The notes beneath the pieces were generated by a model. That model saw nothing but the letters and a program-made list of their open reading frames with translations. It was not told the origin of the DNA and did not search any database. This document shows, piece by piece, positions 16,537 through 25,073 of a stretch of 40,181 nt of DNA. The DNA lies in contig JAKSIX010000021.1 in the NCBI GenBank assembly GCA_024398595.1, forward strand, positions 1-40,181, read 5' to 3'. How positions within the stretch are numbered: the stretch's first letter is position 1; every line of letters begins with the position of its first letter. The position numbers and the translations under genes are program-made. This DNA comes from Bacteroidaceae bacterium (GTDB lineage Bacteria; Bacteroidota; Bacteroidia; Bacteroidales; Bacteroidaceae).

Positions 16537-17193
16537 ATGAACAGAATTACAGCTATCGCCGCAGCATTGGTCTGCGGTCTGGGTATGTCGGCACAGGACG
16601 GCGCAAGTCAGGATGAGTACTCCGAGGATTTTCTGAAACCGGCGAAGGCATCGTCGGTAGAAGTTGTAGAAGCATATAACAACAATGTACACAAGCTGTT
16701 TATAGGAGAAAACAACTACGATTTCTCATACATAGTAGAGCCTTCGCTGATGTCTGAATATTGTCTGGCATACGACAAGGAAGCAGGAGAGCTTGTCTAT
16801 AAAATTGTAACCGGGAAAAACGTATGGAGCGTAACCCGCGATGGCGAGGGACAGTATTCCGCAGAAGAGACGACGCTGAAAGTGCCGGAAGCTGTGGGAA
16901 CGAGCCTAAGCACACTCGTGATGCTTGCCACCGAATCGTCCAAGCTGTTTGACCCGGCAAACGATGTGTTCGGACTTGACGGAGTAACATACGAATTCAC
17001 CCATTCCAACGGCATCACCGCCGAATGCTGGTCTCCGCGTAACGGCAACTGCAGGCAGCTTGTCGATATGATGGAAACCGTCTGTCAACTGGTCAAGGAA
17101 AACAAGGCCGACGACATTATGAGATTAACGCCGTCGGTCTATGGTCTTATTAACGGATTCCTTCAGGTAATGCCTGGAAGAACCCTGGAATAA
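16537..17193 (+). CDS. Secreted protein of unknown function
   Basis: This 218-residue protein has a clear signal peptide (MNRITAIAAALVCGLGMSAQ, likely cleavage after Ala19). The mature part is acidic and shows a helix-strand pattern (VEVVEAYNNNVHKLFIGENN, then YIVEPSLMSEYCLAYDKEAG). It has two cysteines close to the C-terminal third (AECWSPRNGNC). I do not recognise a family. Its body could be a small immunity-like or binding domain, but nothing catalytic is visible. It stands alone on the plus strand between the divergent efflux operon and the convergent CE6-GH51 gene, with only 5 bp to the latter. Confidence 0.75.
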   Translation: MNRITAIAAALVCGLGMSAQDGASQDEYSEDFLKPAKASSVEVVEAYNNNVHKLFIGENNYDFSYIVEPSLMSEYCLAYDKEAGELVYKIVTGKNVWSVTRDGEGQYSAEETTLKVPEAVGTSLSTLVMLATESSKLFDPANDVFGLDGVTYEFTHSNGITAECWSPRNGNCRQLVDMMETVCQLVKENKADDIMRLTPSVYGLINGFLQVMPGRTLE

Positions 17194-17198
17194 GCGGA

Positions 17199-20100
17199 TT
17201 ATTTCTTGCTTGTAGGTTTCAGGCGGATAATTCCGATTGAATTCTCAGGCAGAGTCATCTGGAATGTTTTTCTGACCTTGCCTAACTCCCTGGTGTGCGG
17301 CACCACAGCCTCGTTATAGTTGAAACGGCTGCCACCACCGAAACCGCCGAACCTTCCGGCTGGTGCTTCAGGTTGGGCGCTTGAATAATAGTTCTGCGCA
17401 CCCTGATTCTTCACCTTCACATCGTGCGATGACACGAAATCAACCGTTGCCTCATAATAATTCTTATTGTCCAGATTGAGGGTCAGATTCTTGTCAATAG
17501 CCTCCGAGTTGACAAACTTGATGAATATCTCACCAGTCTCGCTGTCAATGGTAGGCGATGTGAAAACCTTCTCATCGACCTCCTCACCATTCATCACCGC
17601 ACTCATCTGGAAAGCCTTGTCACCGGCCACGGAGAAGAGCTGCTGATAATAGTAGTTGCAGGTGCGCCACATTCCACGGTTGTCAAACCATATCAGGTTG
17701 CTGTTCCACTTGTTGAAACCCTTCTTGCAGAACAGCGGAGCATACGCCGCCATCACGACCATATCGGAATTGCGCTCCAAACTGGTCCAATATGCAGCCT
17801 CTGCCATTGCCGAAGCATAGTCGTTGTTACTGTTGTTGTTGGCGAACTCGCCCACGAACACGCGGGTAGGACGGTTACGGTCGTAGGTAATACCCTCGGC
17901 ACCACGCACCTTGTCTGCATTATAGCGGTCACCGTTGGTATAGAACCACTGGTTGTTGCGATAATAATGCTCATCCACGTATGTATCCTGATACTTGGCA
18001 TCAATCTGGGCCATATTCTCATTGAACTCACGTCCGTCTGCGGCTGAGCCTGCAGTCGATACTATGATGATGTCCGGATACTTGGCCTTCACCTCATTGT
18101 ATATGATGTCGAAGCGCTCCCAGAACTCAGGGCCCTTGTTCTCATTGCCTATGCCGAGATACTTCAGGTTAAATGACTCCGGATGCCCCATCTCTGCACG
18201 GAGCTTGCCCCACTTGGTGTCGGTAGTGCCATTGCAGAACTCAATGAAGTCAAGCGCATCGCATACAAATATGTCGTGGAAACGCTTGCGGTCTGCCTCG
18301 GTCTCGAGCGGTGCGATATACTGATGACCTGCGAACTGACAGGTTACACCATTGTTCAATACCGGCAGCGGACTTGCGCCAATGGACTCAGCCATAAGCA
18401 GATACTCGTAGAAGCCCACATACTGCGATGTCCAGTAGCCCCAGTGGTTGCGGAAGCCTATACGCTCCTCCTCAGGTCCCACCGAATTCTTCCAGAACGG
18501 CTGGCCGAAGTAATTCGTACCCTCCGAAGCACAGCCACCCGGAAAACGCATGAATGTAGGATGAAGGTCTGCCAGAGCCTGCATCAGGTCCTTGCGGAAC
18601 GGACCCATTTTGCCTTCCATCCAAAGCTGGGATGCCTCAGGCATAAGAGTCACGAAATCCAGATAGAATGTTCCGGCCTTGTCAGCCACAATTGCCAGAC
18701 GGCTGTCAGCAGTACGTTCTGCAGTCAGCTGACCTGTATATTTCTGCCAGTCATTCTTCAGATTGCTGACAGTTATAACATTGGAGTTGCGTTTTCCTTT
18801 CGCATCCTCCAGATAAATGCTTATCTCACCCGGATAGGACTCACCCTGCAGATAGAGTGAAAGGTCATAGCTGACACCCTTGTCGGCAGGTATTGAAGCA
18901 ACCTGAGTATTGTTGGAATAGTAATTGCCCTGACGTTCACTGCCGTAAGGTGCTATGCCGTAACCGTTGGCGGCTATACCGAAACCTTCGCCCGGATTCT
19001 CAATATCCAGACGCACGCTATACTGCTTGTAACGGAGCTCGTCATCGTACTTGTCATTCGGATCGAAATCGTAATAACGCGGCTGGTTCTTTACCAGCGG
19101 ATGGTCACTTACTACACGGACCGACCCCACAGCAGCACTGTCAGTCTTTACCACCGTCCAACCGAAGATGATGGTATCTGAATGTGAGAACTCCCTGACA
19201 TTAGGTGCATCCGGCACATTGTATGCCTGAAACGAATAGTTTTGGATAAGCTGCGCGCAGATACCACCGTCAAGCGACTGATTTATGTCCTCGAAGAATA
19301 TACCGGCAAGTGTCGGACTGATGTCAATACCCTTTTTCTTAGTGTCAAGCGTCAAGGTGCGGTTCTCCGCTTCCTTGAAACCCTGCAGCTGCAACATCTT
19401 GTCCGCCATACGATAACCCATCAGACGCATTCCCTCGGTACTGAAATGGAACTGGTCGCCTGTACTCTCACAGCCGAGCGATGATATCACGTAACCGTTC
19501 TTCATCACCTTAGGCAGATCTGCAAGCACTACCGTATTGAACGCGGCACATACGCCACCCTGCTCAGCCTGCTTAAGTTCGCCTGCCAGCAGTGGAATCT
19601 CGTCGGGATTCAGACCGAGGTCGGCGCACAGATCATCGTGAATCTTCTTCAGACGGCCGCACCACAGCGAATCATCCGGATTGGACTCGCCCTGATGTAC
19701 CAGCATACCTTTGATTACGCCGGACTTCTGAGCAATCTTAGCCATATCTACAATCCTCTGATACGGGCTCATATCATACTCCTTGGCCATATTCACCAGC
19801 CAGCTGCGGCTTGGGTCGGCTGCCTCCATCGCAAGGTAGTCCTCACAGGCATCCTTGTCCCAAAGTTCCAGCTTGGCACCAGCCACTGAGACATTGATTA
19901 CGCCCACGCGATACTGCTCCGGAAGTTCCTCAATCATCTTACGTCCGAAGAAATCGACCGGTCCCATATTGTTGCTCTGACGGCAGATAGGCGGCGTGGC
20001 CTGATACCACTTGCCCATCTCGCGGCCGTAACGCGGCATATCCACCGCAGCCACGAACTGGAAGCGCGGGTCGGTAAAGTTCTTGTCCTGTTCGGCAGGA

Positions 20101-20237
20101 ACCGCACCAGCCTCCATATTGGACTGACCGAAACACAGATAGATAAAGAAATTCGGGTCCGGTGTCTGAGCCTTTGACCACATTGGAACTGCCAGCAAAA
20201 GTATCATCGCCAGCTTCAAAACGCTTCTGATTCTCAT
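17199..20237 (-). CDS. Bifunctional acetylxylan esterase (CE6-like) / alpha-L-arabinofuranosidase (GH51)
   Basis: This is a 1012-residue secreted enzyme. After a signal peptide (1-23), residues 30-285 form an SGNH/SASA esterase domain with Ser39 (GQSNM), the HQGES block at 181-185 and the Asp261-x-x-His264 pair (DQFHF), as in CE6 acetyl esterases. Residues 295-1010 are a GH51 module: LAGIFFEDINQS, a jelly-roll insert (CBM4-like, about 350-535), MRFPGGCASEG, the acid/base Glu699 in GIGNEN, His757, and the nucleophile Glu797 in RVFVGEF. It would deacetylate and de-arabinosylate arabinoxylan fragments. It lies 14 nt after the aminotransferase gene and is the last of the long unit. A Gly-rich stretch (RFGGFGGG) lies near the C-terminus. 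Confidence 0.93.
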   Translation of the reverse strand: MRIRSVLKLAMILLLAVPMWSKAQTPDPNFFIYLCFGQSNMEAGAVPAEQDKNFTDPRFQFVAAVDMPRYGREMGKWYQATPPICRQSNNMGPVDFFGRKMIEELPEQYRVGVINVSVAGAKLELWDKDACEDYLAMEAADPSRSWLVNMAKEYDMSPYQRIVDMAKIAQKSGVIKGMLVHQGESNPDDSLWCGRLKKIHDDLCADLGLNPDEIPLLAGELKQAEQGGVCAAFNTVVLADLPKVMKNGYVISSLGCESTGDQFHFSTEGMRLMGYRMADKMLQLQGFKEAENRTLTLDTKKKGIDISPTLAGIFFEDINQSLDGGICAQLIQNYSFQAYNVPDAPNVREFSHSDTIIFGWTVVKTDSAAVGSVRVVSDHPLVKNQPRYYDFDPNDKYDDELRYKQYSVRLDIENPGEGFGIAANGYGIAPYGSERQGNYYSNNTQVASIPADKGVSYDLSLYLQGESYPGEISIYLEDAKGKRNSNVITVSNLKNDWQKYTGQLTAERTADSRLAIVADKAGTFYLDFVTLMPEASQLWMEGKMGPFRKDLMQALADLHPTFMRFPGGCASEGTNYFGQPFWKNSVGPEEERIGFRNHWGYWTSQYVGFYEYLLMAESIGASPLPVLNNGVTCQFAGHQYIAPLETEADRKRFHDIFVCDALDFIEFCNGTTDTKWGKLRAEMGHPESFNLKYLGIGNENKGPEFWERFDIIYNEVKAKYPDIIIVSTAGSAADGREFNENMAQIDAKYQDTYVDEHYYRNNQWFYTNGDRYNADKVRGAEGITYDRNRPTRVFVGEFANNNSNNDYASAMAEAAYWTSLERNSDMVVMAAYAPLFCKKGFNKWNSNLIWFDNRGMWRTCNYYYQQLFSVAGDKAFQMSAVMNGEEVDEKVFTSPTIDSETGEIFIKFVNSEAIDKNLTLNLDNKNYYEATVDFVSSHDVKVKNQGAQNYYSSAQPEAPAGRFGGFGGGSRFNYNEAVVPHTRELGKVRKTFQMTLPENSIGIIRLKPTSKK

Positions 20238-20251
20238 ATTATGTCTATTTG

Positions 20252-21580
20252 TTAGAACTTGTGTGCCTCGTTGAACAGGCGCAGACGCTCGTCAAGTACG
20301 GCGAACTGATCCTCACGGATATACGATGAGCTTCCGCGCAGTCCCTGACGCGCACTTCCGGTTGATGACAGTACTATGCCGCTGACACCATAGTAAAGCA
20401 ACTCGTGCAGCAGCTGTCCGCCCTCCATAGGAGTGCCGTCCGGCAGATTGTACCCGAACGTGAAGAAGAAGCCTCCGCCGACAGGTTCATCAATATCCTT
20501 GTCGTATGTGATGTTGAAGCCGTTCTTCAGCATAATCTCCTTGATACGCCTGGTGTTACGCTCATACAGACGTATGTCCTCGCGGAAGTTGTACTTACCG
20601 TCAACAGCAGCCTTCATCATTGCAGCCATAGCATACTGGACTGAATGGGTCACGCCCGATGACATCGTATAGAGCATCACGAACGCATACGCCGCACCGA
20701 AGCGCGAGATACCGTAACGGCTGCGAAGGGCCTCGAAACTGCGTTCATACAGTTTGTCCGAGATACAGGCTACAGAGATACGCTCACCGGCATAACTGAA
20801 TATCTTCGATGCGCTGAGCATCATCATATAGTTGTCAGTGTATCGGGACACAGTTGCCTGATACGGTGGCTGCCACGGAATACCAAGCCCGTCACGGCGG
20901 AAGTCCATGGTAAAGTATGCCAGATCCTCCACAATCACGGTATCATACTTCGTGGCCATTTCACCTATAATCTGCAGCTCACCCTCTGTAAGACACATCC
21001 AGGTAGGGTTGTTCGGATTGGAATATATTATGCAGCAGATATTGCCCTTGCTGAGAAAGCCTTCCAACGTATCTCTGAGCTTCTCACCACGATTGTCCGC
21101 AAGGTCAAACGATGCCTTTTTTAGCCCTAAGACCGAGGCCTGCATTTTCTGGACAGGGAAACCCGGATCAATATACAATATGGTATCCCTCTCCGGGCAA
21201 AGTTGCGAGCAAAGCATAAACGCGGCAAAAGTGCCCTGCATAGTTCCACAGGTAGGAGTGCAATGTTTGGCCTCGATGTCTGTGTTCAGGAAAGCCTTGA
21301 CGAAGCGCGATGCCTGCGTACGCAGGTCAGCAATACCTGTTATATCAGGATAAATGGACGGTACACCACGGTCAAGCGCCACTTTTTGGGCCTCAACGCC
21401 AATAGCCGAAGGCGGAAGTCCCGGCATACCCATTTCCAAATGTATGAACTCTTTCCCTGTGACATTCTCTGCATTCCAGACGGTCATCAGCACCTGACGG
21501 ATTGAGGCTCTGTTCAGATCAGTAACCTCCATCTCACTGAGGAAATCATCAATGACCTGTCTTGGTATCAACGTATCCAT
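20252..21580 (-). CDS. PLP-dependent class I/II aminotransferase, probably aromatic or branched 2-oxoacid
   Basis: This is a 442-residue fold-type I aminotransferase. YSNPNNPTW (186-194) binds the cofactor, Asp219 in VEDLAYF is the pyridine-N ligand, the Schiff-base lysine is Lys259 in SASKIFSYAGERI, and Arg267 contacts the phosphate. It is longer than typical AspC and resembles valine-pyruvate/aromatic aminotransferases. It starts 8 nt after iorB. In that context it would interconvert an aryl-pyruvate and the amino acid. The exact substrate is not provable from sequence. Confidence 0.9.
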   Translation of the reverse strand: MDTLIPRQVIDDFLSEMEVTDLNRASIRQVLMTVWNAENVTGKEFIHLEMGMPGLPPSAIGVEAQKVALDRGVPSIYPDITGIADLRTQASRFVKAFLNTDIEAKHCTPTCGTMQGTFAAFMLCSQLCPERDTILYIDPGFPVQKMQASVLGLKKASFDLADNRGEKLRDTLEGFLSKGNICCIIYSNPNNPTWMCLTEGELQIIGEMATKYDTVIVEDLAYFTMDFRRDGLGIPWQPPYQATVSRYTDNYMMMLSASKIFSYAGERISVACISDKLYERSFEALRSRYGISRFGAAYAFVMLYTMSSGVTHSVQYAMAAMMKAAVDGKYNFREDIRLYERNTRRIKEIMLKNGFNITYDKDIDEPVGGGFFFTFGYNLPDGTPMEGGQLLHELLYYGVSGIVLSSTGSARQGLRGSSSYIREDQFAVLDERLRLFNEAHKF

Positions 21581-21588
21581 TACAACAG

Positions 21589-22161
21589 TTATTTGCAGTT
21601 CCTTCCTATCTCCAGAGCCCTGATATTCATATCGATGACAGCCTCGCCCTTCGATGCGAATATCGTCTTTACACTGTCACAGATATTCTCAAAGCTGACA
21701 CAGGACAAAGCTCTTGACGCAGCTCCCAACAATATCATATTGACGGCCTTAACCATTTTATTCTCACTGCCAATCATATTCGTATCAATGAGAATAACAT
21801 TCTTTGACTCGCGGAGTTCCCTGTATATATCCTCTAATTCCGGATAGTCCTTGATATTGACCAGCGGATTCGATGATGTTATAATCCAGCCATTCTCGCT
21901 GAGCATCTCACGGTTACGCAGAGCCTCCATGGGCTCCATTCCGATAATCACATCAGCCTGTCCGAGAGATATAAGGTCACTCGCAATCGGTTTGTCTGAT
22001 ATACGTAACGTAGCCTGTACATAACCTCCGCGCTGACTCATTCCGTGAACTTCGGCCTGCTTGATATACAAACCCTCCTTAAATGCAGCCTGCCCTATCA
22101 CCGTGGCAATAGAGAGAATGCCTTGCCCGCCGACACCGGCCAATACTATATCAGTTTTCAT
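21589..22161 (-). CDS. iorB: Indolepyruvate:ferredoxin oxidoreductase beta subunit
   Basis: This 190-residue protein corresponds to the gamma domain of pyruvate:ferredoxin oxidoreductases. GVGGQGI (9-15) and the signature EVHGMSQRGGYV are present, and the length is normal. With IorA it converts aryl-pyruvates and CoA to aryl-acetyl-CoA with reduction of ferredoxin, or runs in reverse. The ATG at 22161 lies inside the end of iorA (11-nt overlap), which implies translational coupling. Confidence 0.95.
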   Translation of the reverse strand: MKTDIVLAGVGGQGILSIATVIGQAAFKEGLYIKQAEVHGMSQRGGYVQATLRISDKPIASDLISLGQADVIIGMEPMEALRNREMLSENGWIITSSNPLVNIKDYPELEDIYRELRESKNVILIDTNMIGSENKMVKAVNMILLGAASRALSCVSFENICDSVKTIFASKGEAVIDMNIRALEIGRNCK

Positions 22162-23764
22162 TTCCTTGATTTTTAGCTTTTTGCTTTGCCTTACGTGTCA
22201 GAGTCTGAATACACTCGCGACGCGGTATTATCACAGACAAGCCTTTATACTCAATCTCCTCACGAAGTGTGCGTGTTATCTCCTCCATATTCTGAGGCAG
22301 AGGTACTACAACCTTAAGATGTTCTGAATCCACACCTAATCCACGACATATAGCCTCAAACTTATTGGTACCCGCAGAATCCTGACCTCCAGTCATTGCT
22401 GTCGTCAGATTATCGGAGATGATGACCGTGATAGGCGCATTCTCATTGACAGCATCAAGCAGACCGGTCATACCGGAATGGGTGAAGGTACTGTCGCCTA
22501 TTATAGCTACGGCAGGGAACACACCTGCATCGGCAGCACCCTTGGCCATCGTGATGGACGCACCCATATCGACAGTACTGTCCAAAGCCTGATATGGTGG
22601 CAGAGCCCCCAATGTATAACAACCTATGTCACCGAATACCTTCGCATCCTTATAATCCTTGAGTACAAGGTTGATTGCCTCATACACGCTTCTGTGACCG
22701 CAGCCCTGACAGAGTGATGGCGGACGATTTGCAACGTGCTGCGCCACATCCGCGTGAGGCAGGATGTCAAGACCGAGAGCAACCCTTATAATATCCGGAT
22801 TAAGTTCACCCTGACGCGGAAGCTCACCGGTCAGACGGCCTATTATGCGACATTCCGTCGGAAGGATTCCTGCAAGCTGTTCCTCGACAAACGGCTGACC
22901 GTCCTCTATAATCATAATGGAATCGCACTGCTCAGCCATTGTACGAACAGTTCCCTGAGGAACAGGATACTGTGACAATTTCAATACCGGGAAAGGAATA
23001 CCGTCAGGATAGCACTCTGACAAGTAATTATATGTATTGCCACAGGCAACCGCGCCTATCTGGAAGCGTTTCGCCGGAGCCTTGAACATATTGAACGGAG
23101 ATTCCTCCGCCAGCTTGCGTATCTCCGGCTGACGCTCTATAAGTCCTGCGTAACGACGACGCGCTATAGCCGGCAGCAGTACCCAATCACGGGTTCCGTT
23201 TACAGGATTAAGAGAATTCTGCTCACGCTGAGGCTGCATTTCAATGACAGCGCGTGAATGAGCCAGTCTTGTGACGGTACGCATCAGAACAGGAAGCTTC
23301 AGCGATTCCGACATATTATATGCATACGACATCATATCGTATGCCTCCTGCTGTGTTGACGGCTCAAGGATCGGCAGCATGGCAAACTTGCCATAGAAAC
23401 GTGTATCCTGCTCATCCTGCGACGAATACATTAAAGGGTCATCAGCAACCAGCACTACGATTCCACCGTTAACACCGGTTATCGATGAGTTTACAAACGG
23501 ATCAGCAGCCACATTCATACCTACGTGCTTCATACACACCAATGCCCTCTTGCCTGCAAATGACATTCCAAGCGCGGCCTCCATAGCCGTCTTCTCATTG
23601 GTACACCAATGATTATGTAATTTGGCACCAGTAGCCGCACAATAGCCCTGAATATACTCAGTTATCTCTGTTGACGGCGTTCCTGGATATGCATAGACAC
23701 CACTAAGTCCGGCATCAATCGCACCCTGGGCAATAGCCTCATCGCCTAATAGCAGTTTTCTCAT
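22151..23764 (-). CDS. iorA: Indolepyruvate:ferredoxin oxidoreductase alpha subunit, without C-terminal ferredoxin domain
   Basis: This 537-residue thiamine-diphosphate enzyme subunit has an N-terminal pyrimidine-binding domain (MRKLLLGDEAIAQGAIDAG, YPGTPSTEI), a domain II/linker (about 200-340) and a C-terminal PP domain with LCQGCGHRS (352-357) and the thiamine motif GDSTF...DN (423-452). Archaeal and clostridial relatives carry a C-terminal two-[4Fe-4S] ferredoxin domain. Here the chain ends about 20 residues after VIIPRREC in a basic tail, with no CxxCxxC cluster motif. The ATG at 23764 is preferred over the TTG at 23770. It follows the GH8 gene by 15 nt. Confidence 0.93.
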   Translation of the reverse strand: MRKLLLGDEAIAQGAIDAGLSGVYAYPGTPSTEITEYIQGYCAATGAKLHNHWCTNEKTAMEAALGMSFAGKRALVCMKHVGMNVAADPFVNSSITGVNGGIVVLVADDPLMYSSQDEQDTRFYGKFAMLPILEPSTQQEAYDMMSYAYNMSESLKLPVLMRTVTRLAHSRAVIEMQPQREQNSLNPVNGTRDWVLLPAIARRRYAGLIERQPEIRKLAEESPFNMFKAPAKRFQIGAVACGNTYNYLSECYPDGIPFPVLKLSQYPVPQGTVRTMAEQCDSIMIIEDGQPFVEEQLAGILPTECRIIGRLTGELPRQGELNPDIIRVALGLDILPHADVAQHVANRPPSLCQGCGHRSVYEAINLVLKDYKDAKVFGDIGCYTLGALPPYQALDSTVDMGASITMAKGAADAGVFPAVAIIGDSTFTHSGMTGLLDAVNENAPITVIISDNLTTAMTGGQDSAGTNKFEAICRGLGVDSEHLKVVVPLPQNMEEITRTLREEIEYKGLSVIIPRRECIQTLTRKAKQKAKNQGNEN

Positions 23765-23779
23765 CCTCAATTATAAAAA

Positions 23780-25045
23780 TTACCAGTTAACTCTATAATT
23801 TCCGCTCAAGTGGAGCAGTGCGAACAGGTTAATCAGACCATCATAATATACATCGTAATAGCCATCCTCATACATATCCGGACGCATCTCCTGCTCCCAG
23901 AAATGACGTACCAGCTCTGCGCTGTGCTCGCTGTCAGTCATAAGGCTTGTGGTAGCGGTCGTACCAACGAAACCTATTGAGTGGCGCAGTTTGCGGAATC
24001 CGCCGGCACCCATTATCATCTTAGGTTCCTTGCCGTCCAGACCGAACTGATCCGGGAATTCCTCAATTCCGAAAGCCGTTACAGTCTTCTGGAACTTAGC
24101 GGCATACTCACTCTGCCATTCGGCATCCTTATGATAGATATTGAAATCCATCGCGATGTTCATAGGCACACGCCAGGAATCGTAATGGAACTCCGAGCCA
24201 CGGTTAGGAGTACCGTCAAACTGGCCCTGGTCAGGATTGATTGCACTCTCTGCATTAACAGCACGATGCAGATACTGACGTGCGCTGTCAGCCAGCTCAC
24301 GGTACAGATCTTCGCGTCCGTCCTGTGCAGTCTCAGCCCAAACCTCATAGAATGCCGGCAGATGATATGAAGGATCTGTCCATTCATTGGAACGCCTGTC
24401 AGGGCAGAAGTTGATGAGCTTGTGCTCCATATTGATGATGTTTGTCACACCACCCGTACCGTCCTTTGAGAACAGGTCATTCAGAAGTTCCTGAGCCTCT
24501 TCCAGATAATTGAACTCCTCAAAGCTGACCCAACGGCGTGAAGCCAACAGAAGATCAGTAACAAAATATAGTTCTCCGTCACTGGCACTGCCACCTGAGT
24601 TACGACGGCCGTCAACCCTGCAGGACCATGCGAACAGACCGTGCGACGGTCCCTCCTCATTATGACGCATAAAGTACTTTGCCCAACGCCACAGTTTGTT
24701 GAACATCTCAGGTTTGTCCATCTGAACTGCCACCATCATAGCGTATGACATACCCTCAGTACGGACATCACGGTTCTTGACGTCAGAAATGTATGCCATC
24801 ATCTGACCATTCACCTGTACATCGAAATATGCGCGGGTGGGAGCTTCAAACACCTGATAATACGCATCGGCTATTTTCTTGTCTATATCTTTCTGCTTGT
24901 AGCCAAGTTCCTTGAAGTAATTGCGGTACTTGCCTGCCTCAACTGCACCCTTGGTCCAAGGTGTCATCTTCTTTGCACTAACTGACTGTGTGCCAAGCAT
25001 TACGACAGCAGACAGGCACAACAATGTAATTTTCCAGAATTTCAT
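23780..25045 (-). CDS. GH8 reducing-end xylose-releasing exo-oligoxylanase
   Basis: This is a 421-residue glycoside hydrolase family 8 protein with a signal peptide (1-24, ending SVSA). The general acid is Glu97 (DVRTEGMSYAMM), a conserved Asp lies in SDGELYF (156), and the base is Asp289 (FHYDSWRVPMN). The Rex-type motif GGFRKLRHSIGFVGTTAT is also present. Rex enzymes remove xylose from the reducing end of xylo-oligosaccharides, which fits xylB directly upstream (28-nt gap). A chitosanase or endoglucanase of the same family is less likely given the neighbours. Confidence 0.92.
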   Translation of the reverse strand: MKFWKITLLCLSAVVMLGTQSVSAKKMTPWTKGAVEAGKYRNYFKELGYKQKDIDKKIADAYYQVFEAPTRAYFDVQVNGQMMAYISDVKNRDVRTEGMSYAMMVAVQMDKPEMFNKLWRWAKYFMRHNEEGPSHGLFAWSCRVDGRRNSGGSASDGELYFVTDLLLASRRWVSFEEFNYLEEAQELLNDLFSKDGTGGVTNIINMEHKLINFCPDRRSNEWTDPSYHLPAFYEVWAETAQDGREDLYRELADSARQYLHRAVNAESAINPDQGQFDGTPNRGSEFHYDSWRVPMNIAMDFNIYHKDAEWQSEYAAKFQKTVTAFGIEEFPDQFGLDGKEPKMIMGAGGFRKLRHSIGFVGTTATTSLMTDSEHSAELVRHFWEQEMRPDMYEDGYYDVYYDGLINLFALLHLSGNYRVNW

Positions 25046-25073
25046 ATAAGTATCGGTTGGTAATTAATATCTA

